A stretch of DNA of 64,000 bases, from contig CM055095.1 of NCBI GenBank assembly GCA_029204225.1, positions 30,505,538-30,569,537 of the forward strand. The letters are read 5' to 3'. This DNA comes from Diphasiastrum complanatum (lineage: Eukaryota > Streptophyta > Lycopodiopsida > Lycopodiales > Lycopodiaceae). This document shows, piece by piece, positions 49,384-60,000 of the stretch. Every line of letters begins with the position of its first letter. Within the stretch, counting starts at the first letter, position 1. The position numbers were made by a program, and so were the translations under genes. A model generated the notes under the pieces. That model worked only from the letters and a program-made list of their open reading frames with translations, had not been told where the DNA came from and made no database searches.

Positions 49384-49634
49384 ACCATCAATCACATGCT
49401 GGAGACTACCATTGGAGGCACTAGAGGTGGCCTCCATAAAGGGCATAAGGGCCACATGTAGGAGGCAACACACCTCCAAACACTAATGTGGCAACTTCCA
49501 ATTGGCTATGGCTACCTTTGGAGGCTAGTTGGCTACTAAGGTGACTTCTTAACCTACCTTCGATGACTTTCAAGGCATAACTTTGAAGGTGAGAGAAATT
49601 TAGGACAAGCATTCCCTACTCTCCTACATATGAC

Positions 49635-49638
<4 letters not shown>

Positions 49639-49719
<81 letters not shown>
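49639..49719. repeat. (CT)n microsatellite, about 81 bp
   Basis: Pure CT directly left of the non-coding tail of the first copia family B unit. It marks the left end of the array. Confidence 0.95.
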
Positions 49720-49722
<3 letters not shown>

Positions 49723-51475
49723 TTGCAAAACAATGCCAAAAACAAAAAAAGCCCGAAGGGCGAGAAAGCCGAATTTAGGGTATAAACCAGTTCTAAGGGC
49801 AGGTGTCCCTTTTTAAGGGTAGGCAAAAAACGCGACAGTAGGACAAAAAGCATTTTTAAGGGCAGGTCCTTGGTGAATGGTATACGTGACATCTTACCTT
49901 TGTTATAAGCATCGTAGGACTTCAAGCATGCTGCATCTTTGATATTGACACCAGTGAATGCTCCGCTCCGGCTAGCATTGTATAGAGCAACTGTATTCAT
50001 GTGATATAGCCTCCTGTGCCATATAATATCCATCGATTCGTTGATCGGTGAGCTTGGTCTGAAGGTACTCGGATCCTGAGGTGATACAAGCTCCCCTTTT
50101 GCTTTCTTGTGGTGACAAGTTGAGCGGTTGCAGATTCAACCACTTCGCAGGTATCGCCTTCAAAGGTGACTGTTAGTCCTACATCTACCATCTTAGCAAC
50201 AGATAGTAGGTCCTTTTGAAGAGTGGGCACATATAAAGTGTCATCGAGCCTTCTGACTCCTCCTTTGGTGCTTAACCACAACACTCCAGTTCCGCTGACT
50301 TTGTGTTTGGAACCATCTCCCAAGATTATATATCTGGAAGATTCTGAATCTTGATAATCAGTGATCATGTGTCTTGTTGCCACGAAGTGTGACGTTGCCC
50401 TGAATCGAGAATTATCTCTTGTGTATCTGAAGTTGATGTCGCACAGATATCAGCACACAAGTAAGTTGTTGGGTTCTTGTCGTTGTTGGCTCTGTCTTCG
50501 ACCATCTTGGAGGACTCTGGTTCCTCCACGTAGGATGAGCTATTGTCGCTCTCCCGTCTGCTTTGAGTTTTCTTGTTTCTGGGATTTTGGTTGTAGTCAG
50601 TGGCTACGTGACCTTTTTTGTGATAGTGGATGCACTCTATCTTTGGATTGAGCCAACACTTATCAACAGTGTGGCCTTCTCGTGTGCACCTCGTGCAGGT
50701 CTTATTCTCACCATTTTGTTGTCTCGGTTTATTTGTGCTCTTTCATTTGCTTTCTTTGTCTCCCTCTGACTACTACTTCCGATCTGACTCCCTCTTAGGC
50801 TTGAAATTCTTCTTCTGCTTCTCTTTGTTGTTGTAGAGAGCTTGATCAAAGTTATCATTGGCATCAAGGTGTTCACAAACTTCCACCTCTTCTCTGATCT
50901 CAATTACAGCCTTCTGAAGGGTCATCTATGGATCCTTAGCAAGTAACGTTTGGGTCATTTGAAATGATTTTGGTAGAGCTCGCAACAGGTATGTAAGCTG
51001 CTTCTCTATTGAGACTACATTCTCTGTTCCAGAATTGTGTAACGAGAGGAACAGGTCTTTCATTCTTCTGATCAAGGAGGTGAGGTCTTTACCATCCCAT
51101 CTTAGATTGGTTAGCTGATCTTCAAGAAGCATAATTTGGCTTCGTGATTTCGTTTGAAATATGGTCAGCAAAGCATCCCACATTTTCCTTGCATTGGAGA
51201 GTGTGGCTAGATCAAGTGTTAAGCTGTCTTCGATGGAGGAAGATAGGACGACTACTGCCTTGTCCTTTCTTTCTCTCCATTCTCGTAGCTCTTTGCCAGT
51301 AGTTGTGGGCATCTCTTCTGTGCCATCAACCCAGGGCCATAGACCTTCTCCTTTCAGTATGAGAGAAGTCTTCACCTTCCATGCTAGGAAGTTTGATCCT
51401 GAGGAGTCAAAGATCAGGCAGATCTTTGATTGAATGCTGCTAATGGATGCCATAGCATGAAGGAATCAGTTAGGG
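49720..51475 (-). pseudogene. Copia family B unit A: gag-protease-pre-integrase with non-coding tail
   Basis: Minus-strand gag starts MASISSIQSKICLIFDSSGS at 51453 (UBN2-type; FLAWKVKTSLILKGEGLWPW), then TLSNARKMWDALLTIFQTKS and LEDQLTNLRWDGKDLTSLIR. A CAG-to-TAG stop at about 50926 precedes MTLQKAVIEI. Zinc knuckle CTRCTREGHTVDKCW is near 50660-50710, and a second, degenerate knuckle (CIHYHKKGHVATDY) follows. The protease ILDSG motif near 50400 is broken by a 1-nt deletion, then ATRHMITDYQDSESSRYIIL continues. GAG-pre-integrase WHRRLYHMNTVALYNASRSG is at about 49960-50030. Coding ends at IPFTKDLP (about 49870) and gives way to AAGGGC-rich non-coding sequence. Integrase, RT and RNase H are absent. 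Confidence 0.88.
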
Positions 51476-51487
51476 GCTCTAATACCA
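51476..51487 (-). other. Primer-binding site A (one mismatch)
   Basis: The minus strand reads TGGTATTAGAGC, a C-to-T change from the tRNA-iMet site, one base from LTR A. Confidence 0.8.
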
Positions 51488-51488
51488 C

Positions 51489-52057
51489 TGATGTGAATCC
51501 GAAAATCTTCAAGACGCTCTGGAACCACTGATGGGAAGGGAGAAATAGCTTTCCTGATGGGAGTCTGTGACGTTCCCAATGATGAAGGCCGGATAGAGCC
51601 AACTTGGCAGGAGTAGCTACTGCTACTGACTGCGGTCTTATTCTCTTCCAAGTCCCAGATCCCTTCTGACGATCTGTTATAAAAATTAAATTTATAAACA
51701 GCAGATAATGTTGAGTAAAACAACAGCGAAAATTTATCTACTGCTAACATGCATTCCAATATTGTGGATCATACACATCGCAGAACAGATCATTGAGAGA
51801 ATTGCTTCTACAATCAGAGCTGAATTTACAATATTTTTCTTGAGCGTTGTCTGTTTCCCAGATCAACGTGTTGGCGCGAGAGAGATGTTCTTTCCCACGA
51901 ATAATATAACTAGCTACTGCTAATTTGTAAACTCACTGTTGAGCTATCTCAAACTTCTACAGTTCTGTATATTATGTGTCCGTGACTGTCTGCACATATT
52001 TTTTTTGTATCCTTCGTTGATCTTTTATGTGATCAATCCAAGGATTTGATTAAAATA
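51489..52057 (-). mobile_element. Copia family B LTR A
   Basis: On the minus strand it ends GGATTCACATCA at 51489 and is collinear with LTRs B, C and E. At 52057 its outer end (ATATTTTAATCAAATCC) meets protease sequence of unit B directly, so tail and pre-integrase of unit B are deleted at this junction. Confidence 0.85.
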
Positions 52058-53230
52058 TGTGTTTGGAACCATCTCCCAAGATTATATATCTGGAAGATTC
52101 TGATTCTTGATAATCAGTGATCATGTGTCTTGTTGCCACGAAGTGTGACGTTGCCCTGAATCGAGAATTATCTCTTGTGTATCTGAAGTTGATGTCACAC
52201 AGATATCAGCACACAAGTAAGTTGTTGGGTTTCTTGTCGTTGTTGGCTCTGTCTTTGACCATCTTGGAGGACTCTGGTTCCTCCACGTAGGATGAGCTAT
52301 TGTCGCTCTCCCGTCTGCTCTGAGCTTTCTTGTTTCTGGGATTTTGGTTGTAGTCAATGGTTGTGTGACCTTTTTTATGATAGTGGATGCACTCTATCTT
52401 TGGATTGAGCCATCACTTATCAACAGTGTGGCCTTCTCGTGTGCACCTCGTGCAGGTTTTCTTCTCACCATTCTGCTGTCTTGGTTTATTTCTGCTCTTC
52501 CATTTGCCTTCTTTGGCTCCCTCTGACTGCTACTTCCAATCTGACTCCCTCTTAGGCTTGAAATTCTTCTTCTGCTTCTCTTTGTTGCTGTAGAGAGCTT
52601 GATCAGAGTTATCTTTGGCATCAAGGTGTTCATGGGCTTCCACATCTCCTTTGATCTCGGTTACAACCTTCTCAATGGTTATCTGTGGATCTTTAGCAAA
52701 AAACGTTTGGGTCGTTTGAAACGATTTTGGTAGTGCTCGCAGTAGGTATATAAGCTGCTTCTCTACTGAGACTGCATTCTCTGTTTCAGAATTGTGTAGC
52801 GAGAGGAACAGGTCCTCATTCTTCTGACGAAGGAGGTGAGGTCTTTACCATCCCATCTCAGATTGGTTAGCTGATCTTCAAGAAGCGTAATTTGGCTTTA
52901 TGACTTCATTTGAAATATGGTCAACAAAGCATCCCACATTTCCGTTGCATTGGAGAGTGTGTCTAGATCAAGTGTCAAGCTGTCTTCGATGGAGGAAGAT
53001 AGGACAGCTACTGCCTTGTCCTTTCTTTCTCTCCATTCCCGTAGCTCTTTGCCAATAGTTGTGGGCATCTCTTCTGTGCCATCAACCTAGGGCCATAGAC
53101 CTTCTCCTTTTAGTATGAGAGAATCTTCACCTTCCATGCTAGGAAGTTTGATTTTGAGGAGTCAGAGATTGTGCAGATCTTTGATTGAATGCTGCTAATG
53201 GATGCCATAGCCTAAAGGAATCATGTAGGG
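52058..53230 (-). pseudogene. Copia family B unit B: gag-protease
   Basis: Minus-strand copy of the same gag-protease region, starting near 53200 (ATGGCATCCATTAGCAGC) and ending inside the protease downstream part at 52058. It carries the zinc knuckle (about 52430-52470) and the same 1-nt deletion at the ILDSG(A) motif as unit A, plus its own frame breaks (extra T near 52232, a shift near 52815). It ends at GDGSKHK, where LTR A begins. No pre-integrase or pol. Confidence 0.87.
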
Positions 53231-53242
53231 GCTCTGATACCA
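53231..53242 (-). other. Primer-binding site B (perfect)
   Basis: The minus strand reads TGGTATCAGAGC, one base from LTR B. Confidence 0.85.
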
Positions 53243-53243
53243 C

Positions 53244-53822
53244 TTATGTGAATCTGAAAAACCTCAAGATGCTCTGGAACCAATGATGGGATGGGAGAAA
53301 TAGCTTCCCTGATAGGAGTCTGTGACGTTCCCAGCGATGAAGGCGGGATAGAGCCGACTTGGCAGGAGTAGCTACTGCTACTGACTGCGATCTTATTCTC
53401 TTCCAAGCCCGAGATCATTTCTGATGATCTGTTATAAAAATTAAATTTATAAACAGCAGATAATGTTGAGTACAACAACAACAAAAAATTTATTTACTGC
53501 TAACATGCATTCCAATATTGTAGATCATACACATCGCAGAACAGATCATTGAGAGAATTGCTTCTATAATCATAACTGAATTTACAATATTTTTCTTGAG
53601 CGCTATCAGTTTCTCAGATCAGCGCGTTGGCGTGAGAGAGATGTTCTCTCCCACGAATAATATGACTAGCTAGCGCTAATTTGTTAACTCACTTTGGAGC
53701 TATCTCAAACTTCTACAGTTTTGTATATTCTGTGTCCGTGACTGTTTGCACATATTTTTTTTGTATCCTTCGTTGATGCTTTATGTGATCAATCCAGAGA
53801 TCTGATTAAAATAAAAGATCTA
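53244..53822 (-). mobile_element. Copia family B LTR B
   Basis: About 579 bp, collinear with the other family B LTRs (shared GTAGCTACTGCTACTGACTG, AACAGATCATTGAGAGAATT). The inner terminus is altered (CACATAA instead of CACATCA on the minus strand). It is preceded on its outer side by the non-coding tail of unit C. Confidence 0.85.
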
Positions 53823-54003
53823 CTGATTCCAGTTTTATGTCGTTGTCCTTTGTGAATCATCTGCCTTCTGCCCATTGCGCAGTGCCTTCACACTGTAGGC
53901 CTTCGCTTTTTCTAAAGGACATTTTTGAGACTTTAAAAGATCGTGGAAATCTTATGATTGAATGTTGCTAATGGATGCCATAGCCTGAAGGAATCAGGTA
54001 GGC
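53823..54003 (-). mobile_element. Copia family B unit C: internal region collapsed to about 180 bp
   Basis: On the minus strand, primer site C is followed by the first bases of gag (ATGGCATCCATTAGCAACAT), then at about 53940 sequence jumps directly to the element's 3' non-coding tail (GCGAAGGCCTACAGTGTGAA). All of gag, protease and pre-integrase is deleted. Confidence 0.8.
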
Positions 54004-54015
54004 GCTCTGATACCA
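54004..54015 (-). other. Primer-binding site C (perfect)
   Basis: The minus strand reads TGGTATCAGAGC, one base from LTR C. Confidence 0.85.
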
Positions 54016-54016
54016 C

Positions 54017-54596
54017 TGATGAGAATCCGAAATCTTCAAGACGCTCTGGAATCACTGATGGAAAGGGAGAAACAACTTCCCTGATGGGAGTCTGTGACGT
54101 TCCCAGTGATGAAGGCCGGATAGAGCCGACTTGGCAGAAGTAGCTACTGCTACTGACTGCGATCTTATTCTCTTCCAAGCCCCAGATCACTTCTAATGAT
54201 CTGTTGTAAAAATCAAATTTGTAAACAACAGATAATGTTGAGTAAAACAAGAGCAGAAATTTATCTACTGCTAATATGCATTCCAATATTGTAGATAATA
54301 CACATCATAGAATAGATCATTGAGAGAATTTCTTCTATAATCAGAGCTGAATTTACAATATTTTTCTTGAGTGTTGTCAGTTTCCCAGATTAGCGCGTTG
54401 GCGCGATAGAGATGTTTTCTCCCACAAATAATATGACTAGCTACTGCTAATCTGTAAACTCACTCTGGAGCTATCTCGGACTTCTATAGTTCTGTATATT
54501 CTGTGTCCGTGACTGTCTGCACCTATTATTTTTGTATCCTTCGTTGATCTTTATGTGATCAATCCAGGGATCTGATTAAAATAAAATATCTAATCA
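54017..54596 (-). mobile_element. Copia family B LTR C, full length
   Basis: 580 bp; on the minus strand it runs from TGATTAGATA at 54596 to CATCA at 54017, with inverted TGAT/ATCA ends. Best reference copy together with LTR E (581 bp). Confidence 0.85.
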
Positions 54597-56594
54597 AAAG
54601 AAATGCATTAGCCTTAAGCAAAATTGATTCCAGTTTTCTATCGTTGTCCTCTGTGAATCATCTGCCTTCTGGCCATTGCGTAGTGCCTTCACGTTGCAGG
54701 CCTTCGCTTTTACTAAAGGACATTTTTGTGACTTTAAAGGCAGTGTCGCTTTTTCAAGGGCACCTTTCTTTTTGCCAAAAAGACACCTTCGAGATTTTAA
54801 GGGCACCTTTGCTTTTTCAATGTCGCCTTTATTGCAAAAGGGCGAAAAAGCTGAAGGTAGGCCTAAAATGGTTTTAAGACATTTTGGCAACAGTGTCTCT
54901 TTTTTTTGAAGGGCGATAAAGCCGCATTTAGGGCAAAAAGTAGTTCTAAGGGTAGGTGTCTCTTTTTAAGGATAGGCAAAAAAACGTGACAGTAGGACAA
55001 GAAGCATTTCAAGGGCAGGTCCTTGGTGAATGGTATACGTGACATCTTGCCTTTGTTACAAGCATCGTAGGACTTCAAGCATACTGCATCTTTGATATTG
55101 ACATCAGTGAATGCTCCGCTCCAGCTAGCGTTGTATAGAGCAACTGTATTTATGTGATACAACCTCCTTTGCCATATAATATCCATCGTTTTGTTGATCT
55201 GGTGAGCTTGCTCTGAAGGTACTCGGATCCTGAGGAGATACAGGTTCCCCTTTCGCTTTCTTGTGGTGACGAGTTGAGCGGTTGCGGATTCAACCACTTC
55301 GTAGGTATCGCCTTCAAAGGTGACTATTAGTGCTACATCTACCATCTTAGCAACAGATAGTAGGTCCTTCTAAAGAGTGGGCACGTATAGAGTGTCATCG
55401 AGCCTTATGTCTCTTCCTTTGGTGATTAACCACAACACTCCAATTCTGTTGACTTTGTGTTTGGAACCATCTCCCAAGATTATATATATGGAAAAATCTG
55501 ATTCTTGATAATCAATGATCATGTGTCTTGTTGCCACGAAGTATGACATTGCACCTGAATCAAGACTTATCTCTTGTGTATCTGAAGTTGATGTCGCACA
55601 GATATCAACACACAAGTAAGTTTCTGGGTTCTTGCCGTTGTTGGCTCTGTCTTCGGCCATCTTGGAGGACTCTGGTTCCTCCATGTATAATGAGCTATTG
55701 TCACTCTCCTCCGTCTGCTTTGAGCTTTCTTGTTTCTGGGATTTTGGTTGCAGTCAATGGCTGCGTGACATTTTTTGTGACAGTGGATGCACTCTATCTT
55801 TGGATTGAGCCAGCACTTATGAACAGTGTGGCCTTCTCGTGTGCACCTCGTGCAGGTCTTCTTCTCACCATTTTGTTGTCTTGATTTATTTTTGCTCTTC
55901 CATTTGTGTTCTTTGGCTCTCTTTGGCTGCTACTTTCGATCTGAATCTCTCTTAGGCTTGAAATTCTTCTTCTGCTTCTCTTTGTTGTTGTAGAAAGCTT
56001 GATCAGAGTTATCCTTAGCATCAAGGTGTTCACGTGCTTCCACCTCTTCTCTGATCTCGATTACAGCCTTCTCAAGGGTCATCTGTGGATCTTTAACAAG
56101 TAATGTTCGGGTCATTTGAAACAGTTTTGGTAGAGCTCGCAGCAGGTATATAAGTTGCTTCTCTACTGAGACTACATTCTCTGTTCCATAATTGTGTAGC
56201 GAGAGGAACAGGTCCTTCATTCTTCTGATGAAGGAGGTGAGGTCTTTACCATCCCATCTCAGATTGGTTAGCCGATCTTCAAGAAGCATAATTTGGCTTC
56301 ATGATTTCGTTTTAAATATGGTAAGCAAAGCATCCCACATTTTTCTTGCATTGGATAGTGTGGCTAGATCAAGTGTCAAGCTGTCTTCGATAGAGGAAGA
56401 TGGGACGACTACTGTCTTCTCGTTTCTTTCTCTCCATTCCCGTAGCTCTTTGCCAATAGTTGTGGGCATCTCGTATGTGCCATCCGCCCAGGGCCATAGA
56501 CCTTCTCCTTTTAGTATGAGAGAAGTCTTCACCTTCTATGCTAGGAAGTTTGATCCTGAGGAGTCAAAGATCATGCAGATCTTTGATTGAATGC
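54597..56594 (-). pseudogene. Copia family B unit D: gag-protease-pre-integrase plus tail
   Basis: Right-most minus-strand unit. The gag start is at about 56588 (cut just at the ATG region), with LEDRLTNLRWDGKDLTSFIR (56289) and intact MTLEKAVIEIREEVEAREHL, where unit A has a stop. The protease region (55684-55370) reads TSTSDTQEISLDSGAMSYFV without the deletion seen in units A and B. GAG-pre-integrase IIWQRRLYHINTVALYNASW is at about 55110-55190. Coding again ends at IPFTKDLPLK and is replaced at about 55015 by the AAGGGC-rich tail (54600-55010), which includes strings such as AAGGGCGATAAAGCC. The 5' end is cut at 56594 by gypsy sequence. Confidence 0.88.
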
Positions 56595-58736
56595 TGCTAA
56601 AGGGTTGAATAAAGTAACTATTAAGAATAAATATTCTTTGCCTCGTATGGATGATTTGGTAGATCGATTAATTGGAGCTAAATACTTCACAAAGATAGAT
56701 CTTAGAATCGGATATCATCAAATTAGGATTCATCAGGGTGATGTGCAGAAGACTGGTTTTTGGACGAGATTCGGTCACTATGAATTTCTCGTGCTTCCTT
56801 TTGGGTTAACGAATGCACCAACTACGTTCCAACAGATGATGAATCCATATCTAGGGAAGTTTGTGGTTGTATTCTTAGATGATATTCTCATCTACAATAG
56901 AACACTTAAGGAGCATTTGAGTTATCTTAAGACTGTCTTAGTTATTCTTAGACGAGAGAAACTCTATGCTAAGGAATCTAAATGTGAGTTCTTTAAGTAT
57001 GAGTTGTTGTACCTCGATCATAAGATCACCCATAGTGGGTTGGAGATTGACGAGAGTAAGGTCAAGACAATGCTTGATTGGCCGATACCGAAGACGGTTA
57101 GAGAAGTTTAATCTTTTTTCGGTTTTTCAGTTTTCTTTCGTAAGTCAATTGAGGATTGTGCTAAAGTGGCAGCACCCTTAAATAATTTGACTAAAGGTAG
57201 AGTTAATAACAAGAAAAAAGAGAGGTCAACCTAGCGATCCTATTGAGTGGAATGATGAATTGAACCAATGCTTTGAGAAACTCAAGCAAATGGTTGCTTT
57301 AGCTCCTGTTTTACATATCGCGAATCTTGATATACCTTACGTCGTGCGAACTGACACAAGTGATTTGGCGATAGGGGCAGTTCTTCGACAGGAGGAAATG
57401 CCGATAGCGTTTGAAAGCAAGAAACTCACTGGGCCTCAGTTGCATTATACAACTCAAGAGAAAGAGTTATTTGCTGTGATATATGCACTTAAAACCTGGA
57501 GGCATTACCTTTATGGTAGTTAGTTTATAGTGTATACAAATCACCAACCTCTGAAGTACTTTTGTAATCAAAATGATCTAAGGGGTCGTAAAGCTCGCTG
57601 GGCTGAGCTTATGCAGGAATTTGATCATGAGATCCGATATATCAAGGGCAGCTCTAACCAAGTTGCGGATGCACTTAGGCGGATTGGTGAATAAAATGAA
57701 CATTCTTTCCCCAGATTTCCACTAATCTATATCTTTCACTGAGAGGAAAATGTGATTCAGATTCTCATTTTGGTCCCATTTGGAAGATGGTGGAGACAGG
57801 AAAAAATGAGAATGGAATAGAGATTTACTCACAGGGGTTTCGGGTTCCTAGGAAAGATAAGAAGATAGCGGAACAGTTATCTATCCGAGGTGAGTTACTA
57901 TTTCGGAATGAAAAAATTTGTGTACTGTCGGATGATGAGTTAAAGAAGAAGATTCTTTATGAGTGTCATGATGTTCCCTATGCAGGTCATCCGAGTATAC
58001 ACAGGACTTTGGACTTGGTCATAAGAGAGTTTCATTGGCCGAAACTCAAGCCATTTGTCAAGTCTTATGTGGTTAAGTGTAGACCTTGACAGTCAGCCAA
58101 AGCTGAACGCTTAAAGACTGGAGGGTTGCTACATCCCCTAGATATCCCACAGAAACGATGGGAAAGTATATCTATGGATTTTGTGGTTGAACTTCCAAGG
58201 ACCCAACGCCAAAGTGATTCTATTTGAGTTGTGGTGGACAGGTTGACAAAGTTAGCTACTTTTGTACCAGTCAAGTCAACTACTAAGGCTTCGAATTTAG
58301 CCCAGATCTTTGTGAAAAAATTATTTAGGGTTTATGGACTGCTAAGTGATATAGTTAGTGATAGAGATCCTAAGTTTATAGGTCACTTTTGGTCAACTGT
58401 ATTCCATAAGCTTGAAACCTCGCTTAGTTTTAGTTCTTCTGATCATCCTGAATCAGACGGCCAGATTGGGAGAACTAATCAAACTATGGAGGACATTTTG
58501 AGAACTTAGTAGTTGGTTTAGAGGAAGATCTTGCCCATTTGGAGGACTCATCGCTTAGTGTTCCTTTGGAACCTGAAAAGGTACTCAGAACCAGAGATAA
58601 ACAATTGAGAAATCATTCTATCTCTGAGTACTTGATCAGGTGGAAGGGACGGACTGAGGATGATGATTCATGGAAAATGGTCAAAAGCATAAAGAAGAAT
58701 TTCCCTAGTTTTCATTTCTAGAGATAGAAATGGTTT
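56595..58736 (+). pseudogene. Ty3/gypsy chromovirus-like pol (RT to chromodomain), 5'-truncated
   Basis: Plus-strand pol beginning abruptly inside RT: GLNKVTIKNKYSLPRMDDLV (56595), FTKIDLRIGYHQIRIHQGDV, FLVLPFGLTNAPTTFQQMMN, catalytic FLDDILIY (about 56875). A frame break follows near 57110. RNase H: VEWNDELNQCFEKLKQMV, YVVRTDTSDLAIGAVLRQEE, QEKELFAVIYALKTWRHYLY (57260-57523), then past a stop YIKGSSNQVADALRR. The integrase zinc-binding part (57900-58090; HDVPYAGHPSIHRTLDL) ends in a CRP-stop where CxxC is expected. Integrase core VDRLTKLATFVPVKSTTKAS, SDRDPKFIGHFW, SSSDHPESDGQIGRTNQ (58231-58509). A chromodomain-like tail (ISEYLIRWKGRTEDDDSW, 58600-58670) suggests a chromovirus. Same family as 10.1-11.8 kb, but with the RT palm present. 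Inactive. Confidence 0.9.
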
Positions 58737-58749
58737 AAGGGGGGAAAAA
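58737..58749 (+). other. Polypurine tract of the gypsy element
   Basis: AAGGGGGGAAAAA precedes TGTTATGTCC at 58750, just after the chromodomain stop. Confidence 0.8.
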
Positions 58750-59235
58750 TGTTATGTCCATGTCCTGTACAAGGGAATTGGAATTTTTACTAACGTGGAT
58801 AGCCGATCACTCCAGTAGTATGTGGTTATTAGTTATGCTACGTCATTCTGGACGTGGTCGTATTAAATAGTTAATAATCATATGAGGGCCCAGACCTATA
58901 ATTGGACATAGGAGCACATGCATGGTGAAGACTGCTTTAATGCAAGAATAGGAGACCAATAGTTCAATTTAGGTTGCATGGGGATCCTAAAAAAAATATT
59001 CTCTCTCTCTTGAGAAGACTAGGTCTAGTGGAAACTCGCCCATCCTCCTATTGTGAATTGTGATTCTTGAGCCAATTCCTCCTCTTCTCTCTTGTGTTCT
59101 TCACTGTGGCTTGGGGGTGGATTGGTTAGGGTATTGACTAGCCTCTCCATATTGGTTGGGTGGTTCATGCTCCACAGGTGTCCTTTTGGTTTGCATGTGA
59201 TTGGAATCCTGTAAATCTTCACTTCATGGTTCTTA
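58750..59235 (+). mobile_element. 3' LTR of the gypsy element, right end approximate
   Basis: Starts TGTTATGTCCATG after the polypurine tract. No matching 5' LTR or gag is present to the left. The right limit is set where inverted copia family B tail sequence begins (about 59236); no clear CA end, so the LTR is probably truncated. Confidence 0.6.
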
Positions 59236-59390
59236 TAGCGACGTTGCCCTTAAAGTCGCAAAAATGTTCTTTGGCAAAAGCGAAGGCCTGCAGCGTGAAG
59301 GCACTTCACAATGGGTAGAAGGCGGATGATTCACAGAGGACAACGATAGAAAACTAGAATCAGTTTTGCTTAATACTAATGCATTTCTTT
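59236..59390 (+). mobile_element. Copia family B 3' non-coding tail, inverted
   Basis: Plus-strand sequence (AAAGCGAAGGCCTGCAGCGT, GAAGGCGGATGATTCACAGA) is the reverse complement of the tail at about 54600-54740, so this copy is in opposite orientation to the array. Confidence 0.8.
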
Positions 59391-59971
59391 TGATTAGATC
59401 TTTTATTTTAATCAGATCCCTTGATTGATCACATAAAGGATCAACGAAAGATACAAAAAATATAGGTGCAGACAGTCACAGACACAGAACATATAGAACT
59501 ATAGAAGTCTGAGATAGCCCTAGAGTGAGTTTATAGATTAGTAGTAGCTAGTCATATTATTCGTGGGAGAGAACATCTCTCTCGCACCAATGCGCTGATC
59601 TGGGAAACTGACAGCGCTCAAGAAAAATATTGTGAATTCAGTAATGATTATAGAAGCAAATCTCTCAATGATCTGTTTGTGATGTGTATGATCTACAATA
59701 TTGGAATGCATGTTAGCAATATATAAATTTATGTTGTTGTTTTACTCAACATTATCTGATGTTTACAAATTTAATTCTTACAATAGATCATTAGAAGCGA
59801 TCCGGGGCTTGGAAGAGACTAAGACCGCAGTCAGTAGTAGTAGCTACTCCTGCCAAGTCGGCTCTATTTGGCCCTCATTGCTGGGAACATCACAAACTCC
59901 CATCAAAGAAGTTGTTTCTCCCTTCCCAATAGTGGTTCCAGAGCGTCTTCAAGTTTTTCGGATTCACATCA
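59391..59971 (+). mobile_element. Copia family B LTR E, inverted, full length
   Basis: TGATTAGATC at 59391 to GATTCACATCA at 59971, 581 bp, the same ends as LTR C but on the plus strand. A CTTTTATTTTAATCAG string near the outer end is common to all copies. Confidence 0.87.
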
Positions 59972-59972
59972 G

Positions 59973-59984
59973 TGGTATTAGAGC
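59973..59984 (+). other. Primer-binding site E (one mismatch)
   Basis: TGGTATTAGAGC, the same C-to-T change as site A. About 20 more bases of family B leader follow, then the sequence switches at about 60001 to the gypsy remnant. Confidence 0.8.
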
Positions 59985-60000
59985 CCCTACCTGATTCTTT

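Noticed and set aside
51161-51433. Plus-strand ORFs opposite the gag of copia family B (also 56192-56590)
   Set aside because: Reverse-strand shadows of gag.
49720-56594. CRISPR-like or satellite interpretation of the repeated units
   Set aside because: Repeats are about 580-bp LTRs with tRNA primer sites and gag coding; not short repeats with spacers.
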